DNA of 64,000 bases from Strix aluco (lineage: Eukaryota > Chordata > Aves > Strigiformes > Strigidae), in NCBI RefSeq assembly GCF_031877795.1, contig NC_133931.1, positions 25,170,264 to 25,234,263 on the forward strand. The letters are read 5' to 3'. The first letter of the stretch is position 1; every line of letters begins with the position of its first letter. Shown here piece after piece: positions 36,301-50,079 of the stretch. Made by a program: the position numbers and the translations under genes. The notes beneath the pieces are model-generated. The model was not told the DNA's origin. It worked only from the letters and a program-made list of their open reading frames with translations, and searched no databases.

Positions 36301-37669
36301 CCACAGCCCCTTGCTTCAGCCCGTTTCCAGTACAAATGATTCTCGTCTAGTGGAACTTGGGCAGGACATGAGCACCCTCTCAAACCAAATGCACAAAGAA
36401 TCATACTCTAGCTTAAAAATCTCCAGGCATTTGCATAGATAAATGCATTGCACAGTCCCCAAACAGACTCTCTTTGCAAGCTGGCTAGTAGACTTGAGGT
36501 AGGGACACCCCATCTACACCCACAGCTTGCACCTCTTCTCCCAGTTGCTCAGAAGCATGAAGCTGCCTTAGGCCACTTGGAATGAAAACTGCCTTAAGGT
36601 TAAGAATAAAAAGAAAAGCCCAACAGTTAACAAAAAAATGCACAGCCGTTAAAAGTAATTCTGTGAAGATTAAGCTTAGAAAAATGAGAGACGGTTAATG
36701 AAAATGAAAGAATACTTCATGGTGCTTAAGTGAATATCAAGCACTGAAGCCATGCTTTGCAATTTTATGCTATGTAAAAATAAATTTGATTTAATATTTG
36801 CTCTGGAAATGTTTTGTCACTTGTCAGCTGGGAATCCATAGGGGTCCATGGACTACTTCCAGGGTGTTCACAAAAGATAAGTTGGGAAAACAAGTCTGTT
36901 GTCAGTAGACTTGGACACATAAAGGTCTGTACTAGAACTTCAATATGCTTAGGAGGAAAAATAAAAAAGTTTGCAAATTCTAACTCCATAAATCCATTTT
37001 TAGTTATTATGAAGGCCAAATATTTAAGGGACTATTTCCTATGGCTAACAACTGAAATGAGGGCCCTCATGTCACTTTTACATAACAGCCTTATTTTCAG
37101 ATCTATTAAAACTGCAGGAACACCAGGCAAGGATGTCTCTGTTATCAGTCCTTTAATCTGGCCCTGAAGCCACAAAAACTGCTTGTTACCTCTTGACAGA
37201 GATTGCATTCTCATCCATCGTTGTTATCCCACTTACATTTTTATTCCAAAAATATAATGCTGCAAAATCCTGTGACCTAAATACTTCACATGCTACATGC
37301 CAATGATCACTGATTCCTGTCTGGTTATTGACTACACTGGCATAAATCTAAATCTCATGGATGTAGTGTAGATTAGCACCCATTAAGTACTCAATAAAAG
37401 ATACACCAGTTTTGTGTGAATTTGAAATCTCAAAGTCTTTATTTTACTAAAGCTTGCATTTTTAATTTAATAAATGTAGATCATCCAAGACATATTATAA
37501 AAAAAATCCTCATTCTGACACTAAATGAGAGAGGAAGCAAAGCAAAAGAGCTTTTTCTGACTCTTCATCTCATGAAAGGCATAAATCATTCATCAAAATT
37601 ACAATGGCAAAAAATAGAAAACAATCTTCAGACAATAGGAGGGTTGGGAAAGGATGGCACACTTCATTT

Positions 37670-37685
37670 AAAAAAAAAAAAAAAA
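37670..37685. repeat. Homopolymer A16
   Basis: Sixteen A in a row on the plus strand, in SDC2 intron 1. Confidence 0.9.
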
Positions 37686-40600
37686 TAAGTACAAAGTGCC
37701 CCGTCATAGCCATTCCCTTTTCCAGTGCTGCTGTTACAGTCAGTTCTCCCATTACGTGGGGATGATTTAGGAGTAAGACATTAAAGACTTTCATGCTATG
37801 TGGTTGAAGCCAAGCAAGCTGGTGTGAGGAGTAGTGAAGAAGTAACGTCTACCACGGCTGTCGTGGCTGTTTGAAACTCAGATGGAAGAGCGATGGGTAA
37901 CTGACATATGGAAGGAAACGTTTTATTACTTACAGATGCACTCAAATTTCTGTTCTCTGCCTTTTTGGGTATATGTATAGGACAGAGAATTTGAGGTTTG
38001 CAGCTGGGTTATTAATGGTACATCATCTCCCTTTTTCCCCAGATGGAAGTCTTTTAGATGTAACCCGTTTAGTATGCACACAACCAGAAACTAATATTTT
38101 TAAAGTGATATCACAAATATCTAAGCCAGAAGGCTCTGAAAATTTGCAAGCATTACAGCTGTTGATTAGGCAGAGATCTTATACGTAAGAAGGAGAAAGA
38201 AAACAGATTTTCCTCTTCTATTAACAGATAGTGCTGTTCCATATATGCTTGTATAAAAGCATGCTCAGCTGATGAGTCCCAGTTCACCAAAGTGATGTAC
38301 TGTTCATATACACTATGTTTTTGGAAAGCTAACTACCTGAACACATTCATCTAAAGCCCAGGGGCCATTGCAGAGACTCCCATTGAAGGCTGGAGAAAAG
38401 GCGGTTGTGTGAAGAAGCTGTATTTCCCTCTAGGCTTCCTGCAAAAGGAACTATGAGCTGCCACCCAACAGGAGTTAGTCCTAACAGACCTCAGCACTGC
38501 CGACCTCAAAGCTGGCAGGTATCTTCCTATCATTGTTTGCCATTTCTTTGCTTTCCCTCATCACACCAGGAAAGCTATTTCACGGGTGAGGCTGCCCCAT
38601 TAAGAGTTCATTAACCTCATCCAGGAATGAGTCATGATTTTAAACAAAAAAACTCTACAGCGTGAAACTTGAAAATCAGATTTACACCTCAAAGTACTAG
38701 GTTTTCCCAGAGAACCATGCTAACCAGAAAAGCAACCACCTTCTATATCTCATCATGTTACTGGTTCTCAGAGATGAGCCTCTGCCAGCTCTGACAGTGC
38801 TCATTGACCTCCTTCAGGTTGCACATCCCTATGCCATCCACAGGTACCCTGCTACAAACACGTAATTTTGAAGGAAGATTTTATGTTATAAGGCATGTTT
38901 ACCACTAATTCTCTTAGTAGAGATGTCTTTCTTTCCTTTCACTGACATGCACTACAGCTGGGAATAGAAGAAAGGGAGAGTAGTCCCCATTACTTCCTTT
39001 CAAGGTGGTGGCAGCCACCTTTAAGGACTCACAGGCCAAACTCTTCCCAGTGAACCCCACCTCAGTGCACTGTGCCAACTGTGGTGGGGCCTTCAGCGGA
39101 AGTGGCAGTGGGAGGCATGATGGTGGGCAGTTGTGGGATCTGAGAAAAAAGATGCTAATAATTAGTGGTATAATTTAAGCATAACACTCTAAGGACTCCC
39201 CGTTTTCTTTCTTGGAGAAACTGTACTGCCTGCACAATGGTGATCTTAAGTGGAGTGGGTACTGGCCACAGGAAAGTTGCCCTACACCATGGTCAGGGTA
39301 ACTATGATCACAGCAAAAATATTCTTTCCATAACAACAGGCCCCAGACTGTATTTTCCAAGTTTGAGAGCAAGAGTTTCATACAGAAGCCAACATCTGCA
39401 TTGCTCATTTCCCCTGGATCATTTTGACACAGTTACTATCTCACAGTTTTACCTCAGAATGGCTTAAAACCCTTCAAGCACTCCCCAAGGCTGCTGCCTT
39501 TCCGTGTCAGCCCTCTTGCTCATCTGCATGCCCAGTGTGAAAACCAGTCTCGTGATGGGAACTGCCTGGACCAAATTTGCAAAAGCCACTGCCTCCCCCA
39601 CCACTGGCTTTGCCCAATTAAATAACAAACTTTGATTGCCATGACACATTCTGGAGAGCTTCTTTCCACAGGTATTTTTAAAATCTTAGAGGACGTTTGC
39701 TGCCCTTCTTCAGGTAAGGGTGGAAAAGTAAATTGGATTTGTATGGGTGTCCCTACTAGTGTTCTAAGTTGGGTGTTTGCCCATGGAGATGGCGTCAGTG
39801 TCGGCAGCGGCATGGCAGGCTGAGATCCTGTCTGGTGCAGCACAAAGCCACTACCGTGGCTGGAGCACATGCCAGAAAGATTATTCACGCTCCTTGTACC
39901 TCATGCAGAACTTCCTGATGCTGCACAAAACTATAGCTTTAGGCCTCCAATCTCTCATGACAGATAAAGAAAGGGTTTGACCGCTCGTGCCTGCTGAGGA
40001 AAGGCGAAGAGCCCAAAATAAACACAAGTACTGCAAACCACTAATACTACTGCTAGCATTCAACAATAGAGGAGTCTACCAAAAGAGCTGATTTACAGAG
40101 ATTGCTTCATGTCAGAGCCAAGAGTCAAAATATGCTGGCTTTTAAGATGTGCAGAGTCTGTTACGCCAGGCTAATTACCAAACCAGAGGCATATTTGACA
40201 GGGACGGCACTAATAAAACGACTCTTGCTGGTGTCAGGCATTTCAGCAGTCTATGTCATAGCTCACACTAAAGAAAATACACCGCATCCATAGTTCTCAC
40301 AGCGAAACGCTCCAAGGCAAAGAGTTCCCCCAGGGTAAGGAGACACCAACAAGGCACCACCATGTCAGCTACTGTTCACTTATGGCTACACACCAAAGTA
40401 ATTACAGTGCTGCAGTTGATAGATTTAAGTTCACATTCTTCATGAAGTCATAGAAACTCACGTGCCTGTTTTCTAAGTCATCTGTGCCTTTAGAAATATT
40501 CCCCAATGTTTAATTACATGCTGTATGGTACATTATGTGATAACAGAACTTAAAACGATAACAGGAGAACTTGTTCAAGCTTAATTGAAGATGTTTTTAT

Positions 40601-42539
40601 TCCCATTATAAAGGCTCACAGATCTGTGTAGTGGCTCTTTGACCTGCTTACAGCTTTGGAGTTGAGGCTTGTCCTGCCTTGAGGAGAAAGTTAAATGTCC
40701 TCTAAAGTTCTGGCCTGTTTGACGTAAATTCCAATGGAAAAAGCTTCTATCTTTCCACTTCTTTTCACAGTCTAATTTCCAGTTGTGCATCATTTATCTA
40801 CTAGATGCATACAGAGACCAAACTTAAGTCTGTTAATATATAATCCCTTGTCTAGAAACTGTGTTGCCCAAGGTGAGACAGAGATTGCTGTATGAAGATG
40901 CAGGAGGGAGGCAAGCAAGCATGGCAGCAAGATCAGGCAGAGCTTTCTATCCTTACACACAAGTACCAACAGCACAAGATTTGTGATGAAGGACAGATCA
41001 AACAACTTGCTCCATGCTCCCCAGCTACAACAGATATTTAGTAAATGAACAAAAAGAGATCCTTATCAGCTACCCAACAGCCCTCCTAAGTTATCCAACT
41101 AAGCTCAAACCCACGTGAAGTAGTATTAAAGGATGGCTAGCTGAGTGAGACCATAGTTGGGTCTGCCCCTACAAAAGATGTTTTCATCATCTACTTGCAG
41201 AAGATAACCTACATCTTCATTCAGTTACGTAGAATTTTCTGGAACAACAAAATTTTACCTCTGTGGATCTCTGCCACCACTGTACCCCAGTGAAGAGCAG
41301 TTCTTCACCTGGGCAAAGTTTCCTTAGAAGAAGTCTCACAGCCACATCTCACAACTCTGCAAGTAAAAGCTACCTGGATCGCGGGATATGAAACTACAGC
41401 ATTTTATTTTCTTTCTCCAGCAATGAAAGTTTTCTGCATTTCTACAGCAGTTTACACTGAAAGCCCATGCTCGAGAGAGTACCAGACCTGTTGGTCCTTC
41501 CCCAGACCTACAGCTGGGAAGCTGCGTGGTCAGATCACCTCCACAGAGTCCTAATTCAATGACCCCATAAACTTACTCCAACTTGGTTACTTAGGAATGA
41601 TAGAGGGGCAGGGCAAATCTAATACGCCAATCCAAGCAAACAGTACTGCTGTGCTGTTTACGTGAACCCTCTGATTTGACGTTATATCACATTCCCTGAC
41701 TTGACACCAACAAGTCTTTCTCTCCTTGTACATGAAACCCAGAACTGAACACTGCAGTTTAGTGGACTCCTTTACCTTGAAAAACTCAAGACTGCTTAAC
41801 AGTCAAGGTACAGTACACAGCAATTCTCATTTCCCACGTAGAAGCCAAAGTTTCTCCGGAAATCCCAAAATTAAAAGATTCAAAGCCCTTACAGCTTTCA
41901 CAACAAGTCATCAATCAGTGCAAAGAATAGTTTATTCTTCAGCTCTGCCTTTGACGTTGGCTTGATACAACAGGGAAACTACTTTAGAAGGGTTACAGCT
42001 GAATCAGCTTCCGAAGCGCTACTCCAGATGAAAATATTAAAGGGCAATGTGCAAGCAAAACAGCATCAGAGGCTAGCAGCCAGCAATGTGCATCACAGAT
42101 TGATTTATCTCAATTAGCATAGCAATTTTCTTCACGTTTTCAAAAAAGCACCCATTGGTTTCACCAAAAATAGGATCAAAACCACCATGCAAATCGTTGT
42201 CACAGCTCAAAATGCTAATCAGTTTTTTAAGGACACATCAGCCCATGTGCAGACAGGTTAAATTTAAGGCACAGCTGTGACCAAGAAGCTAAATGCGCTC
42301 CTTTGAAAATGCTGAATGAAGAGGTTAGCTTGTCTTTGAATCACCAGTCATAAGTCTGACAGTAACAGGAGAAGCAAGTAGCTTTTGGTATAGAGGTCAT
42401 AACTACATGTACCTGCCCCAGTCAGTGCTTTTAAATGTTAACGCGTGCTGGCTCTTCCACACACACCTCCCCTCTCCTTTCATGCTTTACTTATCCTTTT
42501 TCCTAATCAATCAGAAGAACTAACACTTATATTTTCCTC

Positions 42540-43090
42540 CCTCCTCTTGAGAATGTGGATGAATGATTAAAGCTGCCAGGGTAACCTCTTTGGCATGCAT
42601 GCCAATAACTCCCCACCTAATAGCCTTTCCTCTGCCTAGCTGCCCTGGCCCACTGGTGATTACTGCAATCCCTTGAAGTGGTCAAATTGCAGGGCAACCC
42701 CCATGGAAACCTATTTGGAGCTGTTCGAGCTCATACCAAAGAATGATGTTTTTAATACAGATTGTTCTTTTTAAAGCCCTACAAAAGCAGCTGTAATCAA
42801 TCGTAGTGGGAGCACTGCAAACCTCTACCAGTTTCAAAAGCCCTATATTGATTCCTTTCTAGTCTGTGGATTTCAACAAAATAACCCCATGTGAGGAACC
42901 CAGAATGAACTAAAATGAAATAATTTAAATTAAGATATTTTTGCCATTAGTAGCAAGAATTGGCAATAAACTGCCCCAATCAATTACATTCCTTTCACAT
43001 AAATAGGGAAATTACATCTTAAAAAATATTATTAAAGTTACATTAAGCACCAATTAAATATTACTAGCAAAGGTTATTTATGGCAACTGA
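42540..43090. promoter_or_regulatory. Candidate intronic regulatory element
   Basis: A repeat-free stretch with several transcription-factor-like sites close together: a 16-bp palindrome resembling a nuclear factor I site (42590-42605), the perfect homeodomain-like palindrome TAATTTAAATTA at 42921-42932, and several ATTA cores between 42900 and 43080. This texture is common in conserved non-coding enhancers of developmental genes, but conservation cannot be seen from one sequence. Boundaries are approximate. Confidence 0.2.
42590..42605. promoter_or_regulatory. Perfect 16-bp palindrome, NFI-like site
   Basis: TTGGCATGCATGCCAA equals its own reverse complement. The two TTGGC half-sites match nuclear factor I, but the gap is 6 bases where the usual NFI gap is 5, so full-site binding is uncertain. 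The core GCATGC is also palindromic. Confidence 0.45.
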
Positions 43091-45608
43091 AGTTTGTCAA
43101 GGGTGAGGAGGAATCAGAACTCACAGCTTAAGGAGCAAGCATTACCAATTCTTGAATGCATAATCTGTTATGCAATAGGGAGTTATTTGTTGAACAAGGT
43201 CCACGAATCTCTCAGTGGACACTTCTGTTTGCCACCTGCAGCCAGCAGACTCTTGGTGACGGCCCACCAAAGCTCCTGACAGGTGGAAAAATGGCCACTG
43301 GTAGATCTAAAATCTGTTTGATTTTTCTAAAATTGTGTGCTATCGTAGCAATTAGCTGAAGCAATTTCCCTCCCTCCCACAAACACACACAACCGATTTC
43401 AGAAGATGGTCATAAACTGCTCTAAATGAAGAGGAATCCTGGATCCTCTAGAACTGAGATGAATGTTGGTGGTAACACATTCATATCCCAGGTTTGCTAG
43501 ATTCTTATTTAAGTAAGAGCTCAAATAAGCTTTAAGGATGCTTAACTAAAACATCTTTGTACCAGGACTCTCAGCTTCATTACAACAGAATATGCAGGAA
43601 AAGAATCACCCTTGAAACAAATGTCTTAAAAAAACACCAACAAACACACAAAAAAACCCAAATCATCATCATCTTTGTACTACTTCAGGTGATGACAGAG
43701 AAGATTTTCTACTCAAAACTGGTACTGTCTAATGATGCAAAATGCAAACTGAACTGGAGATCAATGTGAACTTTGTGTTAGCCAGCAGAACATGCTGCAC
43801 GTGCCGACTTCCTTCTCCAGTCCATGAAAACTATCATGACTTCATTTATTCAGGTAACTACTTATAACTTGTTGGGTGGTGGCTGGAAGCACAGAGCTAG
43901 GGGATCAGTTTGTCCTCTGGCAGGAAGAGCACTGGTAAATCCAAAACTCGGTTATATGAGGCCAGCAGACATAATCTCTGCAGCCAAAAGGATGAATGGT
44001 ATCACTGCTACTCTTTCTGCTAGTACAGTCTTCTCAGATAGAGATAGCAGACACAGAAAGCATTGAAAGACCAGGTACATCCCTCTGGTGAGAAATCTCT
44101 TCATATTCCAGATCCCCAAACAGTAAGACAACAAAGATGACTTTATTGCTGTTTCCAGGTGCCAACTCCCACTCATCTCCCTGGTCTACAAGATTAAATT
44201 GTTGGATTCGGCACTCTGATCCCGTCTGAATTTTTGCTACAAAGGCTTGGTGTTCATATCCTCTGTGATGCATACAAAGATAAGACATGAGTTTACTTCA
44301 GATGGGATAAAACATCACTCTAATAGCTTCTACTATAAAAGCAGCTGAGTGAAATCAGAGATATGTCGGCTTGTACAGGCTACGTGGCTTCAGGAGCAGT
44401 CTTCTGTCTGGTATGCTGCCCTTCAGGCACAACTCCCCTCCCTTCAGCAGGAGAAGGAACTGGTGCGTCACCAACTCAAGCCCTCCTGACTCCCCAGCCA
44501 AAGACGACAGCCAGGTTGGGCTGCGGGGGACACAGCACCCTGTCTGCAGCACCAGCCAACTTCCTAGCCAGGTGGGGCGAGGCAAGAACCCAGGGTTTTC
44601 CCTCCTGCCCTCCCTTCGCCTTTGACTCTCCTGGTGGCTCCCTGGGGCTTGCAGTGCAGCATCGGACTGAGCAAGAGAGCCAAGGGGACAATTTCTTCTT
44701 AAGACAAATAGAGCCCGAGGTTGCATCCAGAAACTATGAATATACTGAGCAGAACCATTAAAAGAGAACTTGAACTATATTGTTAGGAATTTCTCCCCAC
44801 GTGGTTTTGCAGCTGGCTGACCCCATATCAACTGCACAGCAAGAGAAAATGAGGCATTGCCTCAGTGAGGCAGTCTGCTCTGAGCCCCCATACCTACTGT
44901 AAGACACTTCTGCACACCATATCAATTAACATGCATTTGTATTCCTGAGAAGAACCATCTAACATATGTCTGCTCTTAAAAAAAACCCATAAATGTACAC
45001 AGAAAGCATTAAGCAGAAGCTATATAAGGTACACGAAAAGAAAAGAGTTATTCCATGACCAGTGGAAAGGCTGACACCTGATTTTCTACAGAGGTTCCCC
45101 TCCCCATCACAGCCCCAGCTCCTGCCCCTTTCCCCGTGATACTCCCTCCCTATGAGCTGTGCACATGAATGTGGCAGAACATGGATCAAACAACTCTGAA
45201 GATGAACATATAGGAATTTTTCAAAATTGGAATTACATAAGGGACCACCTTCAAACAGCACATTACAATTTTTTGGTTTAAAGCAGGGTCAAGAAAGCTG
45301 CTGCTTTAATTGAAGGATTAGTGAACTGCTATAATCTCTGTCAGTTATCATGAGTGGCTACCTTTAATGAAAACTGGCTGAAATAAGCTTCATATTGATT
45401 ACCTTCAGCTGATGTTTTAAAAATAGTGCTACATAAAACTAAAAGTGAAAGAATTACATTCATAACGAAGGTAGGAATAAATTACACTGTATTTGATAAA
45501 TTAGCTTCCCTTGATTTAAAGGAAAGCAAGCCAAGTAAATTGTTCGACAGCATTTTTAACAGTCATAGATCTGACTGAAGAGTAAAATACAAAGACTCTT
45601 AATTAAGA

Positions 45609-45730
45609 GGTGGGTTGACATGGCGCTTGTGGATATGGTGCAGTTGGGATCTGTCAGTGCTAGGTTAACAGTTGGACTAGATGATTTTCAAGGTCCTTTC
45701 CAACCTAGATGGTTCTGTGATTCTGTGGTA
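45609..45730 (+). mobile_element. CR1 retrotransposon, short 3' end
   Basis: Severely 5'-truncated plus-strand CR1. It shows GTTGACATGGCGCTTGTGGA, GTTGGACTAGATGATTTTCA, then AGGTCCTTTCCAACCTAGAT and the tail GGTTCTGTGATTCTGTGG. The order and wording match the 3' untranslated end of common avian CR1 subfamilies. It lies in SDC2 intron 1, antisense to SDC2. Confidence 0.9.
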
Positions 45731-46377
45731 TTAAATATCTGTTAACAAAGAACAACTCTTTCTTTGTAGCATTCATACTTGAAATCAGCATTCTGCTGAA
45801 GGGAACAAAGATTTCAATATTTCTGCAGCCAAACTCCAGATCTTCATACAACTGTCCCAGCACCATCAATACAACGTTAGCAGCACTCTACAATCTTTAC
45901 TGCCTTATCAACGGTCTAAAGCTTTTAAAAATCCATACGCCTACAAAACCTCCCAGAGCTGTTACACATTGAGGATTTCACAGCATTATTGACCTGGGCA
46001 GCCTCTTTATCCTCAGTAAGTTATTTTAAGCAACCTTCTGCCAGCAAGCAAGTCTCTTGTTAAGCTTTGTCTGTATTATTGCTAAAGCACTGCTTACAAT
46101 ACAGCACAAAACAGGGACGTACTAAGCAGAAACCAGAAAGGGCTCTGTCAAGTTCCCTTTTTATTTCTTTTTTTCTCCCCTTTACTGATATGCTTCTAAT
46201 ATTCTACAGACCACTGCTCTACTGCCAGGAATCTGGCTATGCACATAAGCTACCTCCTGAGAGGGGGCAATGTGAATGCACAGCAGACAAAACAGACCAA
46301 ATCCACGTATTTCCGGGACCATGCTATTTAACTTGCACGCTTTCTTTTGCCTTGTTGGCACTTATGTGTATATATAT

Positions 46378-46394
46378 AAAAAAAAAAAAAAAAA
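46378..46394. repeat. Homopolymer A17 after a short TA run
   Basis: GTATATATAT followed by seventeen A. Low-complexity tract in SDC2 intron 1. Confidence 0.9.
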
Positions 46395-49300
46395 TAGAGT
46401 AACAGAAGCTAGCAAGTGTATCTACCTACTGAGTAAGAAAACACATCACCTGACTTGGGAAAAAGAAAAAGAAAGGTAAATTTCTCTTACTTCAAACTCA
46501 AAACCAAACACTCTGCTTTATTCTAAAATTCCTTATCAGATAAAGATCCCCATCTTGAGGACCGTATTTCAGTAGGAAAAGCAAACCTCAACCCAACACC
46601 TATCAGAACACACCAAAAACAATCTCATGGTCTCTCTCATGACTGGAGGTATTAACCAAGAAGGTCAGTGCTAGCACAGCAGTCTTCCTTGGATTGTAAC
46701 ATGAATAGCCAGAGTCAAGCAGCCACATTCACACTGCTTTGTCTTTCCTACTTATATTTATGGGGTGATTCTGTTTGGGGAAACAACTCTTGTTCGTCCT
46801 TTTACGTTGAAGTGTCACATCTGGAAAGCTTGTGTGGCCAGCGACCCATACTACTACTTGATGTCATCAAAAAGACTAAAACCTACCCCATTTTAATCCA
46901 AGGGCACACTATAAAATGTACTCAACTGACAGCACACACAGGCACAGAGAGATTTAGATTTGATACCAACTTCTGTATCACACTTGATAACTAGACTCTC
47001 AGCTGAGGGCCAAGATATATAGAGGAAGCTGCCCAGGGAGAAGGATAAAAGGAAGAGATTTAAACTGTTATAAATTGAGTCCACAAAATCTCTGCTAGTG
47101 ATACTTTATTTCTGGATGTTAGATCAACTTTCTTATTTCCTTGTTAAACCTGTATCTTGCAGAGTGAATGGAAAGAACAGATGTTTTCTAAGTTATCAAT
47201 TCAGCAAAGTTTGCAAGTATCACAAAAACACCTTTTAAGCAATGTCTTACTAATTCAGCATTGGCATCTTTACGCTACTTAACATGGTTAAGTGTTGGCA
47301 AAAGGAGTGGACAAAATGGGTAAGTAACTTGTCAACCCTAAATTACTCTAGATAAAGCACGAATGTACTCCAGTTATCTGCACCTTATTTACAACAGTTT
47401 TGCTTCAAAAATAAGGTACATAACCTGCTCCACACAGCTGTCAATCAAATGAACAAATTCTCTTAAGGTTTCATTGCAGATATGTCCAAAGCAATTGCAC
47501 TTTAAAAGCCTATCCCCAGATTAATAACAAAAGTTTAATTCAAACCACAGTTTTTTCTCCGCAAGCAATAGAAAAGGTTGCTACAGTGACGACATTAGAA
47601 AGGTTCTTAGTTCCCATTTCTGTTTGCTTCAGTAAACGGATCACTCGGCACTCGGAAATGGAACAAGCAAAAAGGGGTTTCATCAGCCTAAGTGTTACGG
47701 ATGTTGGCTGCTTAATAGACCTGACCTCACACAAACCTGCTCACCTCCAAGGGTTTTGGGAGCTTAAAAAAAAATCCGAGGACAAAGAGGGGAGGTGTAA
47801 AGACTCTGCTTACAGAGACCGTACAGCAAGACATTTAGATCTGTCAGAGAAGGACAACATAGAACAGTTTTGCAACATTACTAGTATACTTGCACATGTA
47901 TATCTAAGAAAACAGAGTGGTCAAGGACTGTGTTTCAAATGAGAGCAGCACAATGCAAAGCAACATTTTAACATATGCATCTATCCAGCTAGATAGAAGA
48001 ATGTGCCTGTAATGTGGTTTTAGTAGAAGTGTAAAGGAGTTTTCTATCACACAATAATATTGTATTTAAGTTCTTCTCAAATTAGACATTTTGATCAAGA
48101 ATAAACCTCTCCTCACAGAGCAGGGCACGAAGTGTGTAAAACACATTTTCTTATAAACATATATGAGCAAATTAGATGAACTTGTTGATAAACATAATTC
48201 TGCAGATAATACAAATGGAGGCAGCTTTTTATGGCATGTTGGGGAAGACAACTGTAAGGAGGCAACTGCAACATGTTACCTCATGGCAAGCAGCATTTGT
48301 TTACTCACTTTGACCAGACAGAAGAGATCAAAAAAGACACCTTCATGTGCCATTTTCAGGGACAATAATTGAATGAAGGCAGACAACGACCAGGAAGCAT
48401 TTGAGAACTGAGAGGGTGACAACCACTTCTGCTGAAAGCTCAATTCATGTCAGTAGCTGTCCTCTCTTCTTAAAAGTCACTCAGAAGTTCATCTGACTTC
48501 ATAATGACACGATAAACAAAGACCATTAGACAGAAGAACACAACAGCTACTGACATTTTGACAAAGCAGAGCCATCAGCTCATTTCATTTCTTTAAAAAA
48601 CTGAGTCCATACTGGACACATCCCATGAAAACTAATGATACTCATCCAGTGAAATACATAGCTGCACTTCACTTGCAGAAAAATTGGCTTATCGAGATAA
48701 ACTGGCATCCCAAGAATTTGCTGTGCTGAAACGGCTTGCTAAACAGCCTGACAGAGCATGGACCCTTCTGGAGACCAAAGGCCCCAGCCCAGCTCCTGGC
48801 AGGGGCTGTCTTTCCTCCATTAATTACATGTGCACACACGTAGGCCCAGGCTGCAGTCCCCTGGGCAAACCTCTGATGGGCTGGGAGAGCAGATTACTAC
48901 TGGCTTATGGCTCAGATACAGCACATTATGCAACCAGAAGGCTTAACAAGCCTCCATTTCATTACTTTAAAATTAGTTTCAAGGGGGAAAAAATGAACGG
49001 TTATGAAGAAGAACACCAAAAAAATTACCGTAAACCCCCAAAACACAGCACAAAGCTGTGGGATAATGCCTCTGTTTTCAACTACCGAGGTGAGGGCAGA
49101 GTCGGGAGGCTCTGCTGAGAGCCCCATCTGCCATGAAGCCTGCCGGAAAGCCAGGCCTCACTCTTCATTTTCTGCTCAAATACCATGTCCTTCATGAACC
49201 TGTTTACAATTTTAAAAAGAAAGACCAGGTCACACTCTGCAAGTCTAATATTATTGAAATCTGCTTTGGAGGTCACTCCATCTTCTACAGCAGGCCATGG

Positions 49301-50053
49301 TGCAGGAGGAAGGGTCTGTCCCACCTGCCCCGCCACCCACGGCACCAGCAGCCACCAGGCCCCAGGAACGCTGCTGCTCCACACACACACTGGCTCAGCA
49401 GCTGCCGGCTTCGGGCAGGCAACAAATGGCACCGGGAGCCAAAGGCGACCCTCCAGGCAAGCCGCGGCTTGCCTTTACAAACAATGCGGCATCTTCTTCA
49501 TTACTTTCCCAGTAAGGATGGTTTGAAGTGGCACACCATTTTCATTCAGAGTGAATAAACTCATTTTGTCCACAGCACCTAAGCAGAAGTTTCCATCGAG
49601 CTGTCCCTGGGCACACTCCCTCTTCACGCTGACTTCTCTCAGCCCACTTTGTGCCAACACTGCAGCAAGTCCGGGTAGCACTGACCAGCCAATGGGGCCT
49701 GGTTTTTCAAAACCCCATTTTGTGATGATCCGTTCCCCTCTCTGTGCTCATTACAGCTGCAATTCAGAGGTAACACAAAATGGAAAGCACTTGGGTTTAT
49801 AACAGCCAACTGCAGTCCTTCAGCCTTTGCTGAAGCGAAGTATAAAAGTGGCACTTAAAGATTTGACCACAAAACCTCAGTACATATAGTCCGTATGCTG
49901 AGGGACAGGCTGCAATAGTACTGCTTTGTCTTTTCTTTTTTAAACCAATACACAAGATTCAAATAGAGGGATAGTTTAGGATACCTCACATGACTTCACC
50001 ACCTTATACTACCTTAGGAAATCAACTTAATATCCTATTATCAATTTATAGCC

Positions 50054-50079
50054 AGGATATATAGTATCCTATATATCCT
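50054..50079. repeat. Inverted repeat, 11-bp arms, 4-nt loop
   Basis: AGGATATATAG, TATC, CTATATATCCT: both arms are perfect. Sequence around it repeats TATCCTA-like words, so it may come from local slippage in AT-rich DNA. Confidence 0.8.

Noticed and set aside
44355..44761. Overlapping frames of 123 and 132 codons on opposite strands
   Set aside because: Mutual overlap on both strands of a locally GC-rich patch. Composition is arbitrary and CpG content is low.
48684..49118. Plus-strand open frame of 144 codons in SDC2 intron 1
   Set aside because: No recognisable family, no splice or promoter context, and other frames of similar length overlap nearby in the same GC-moderate DNA.
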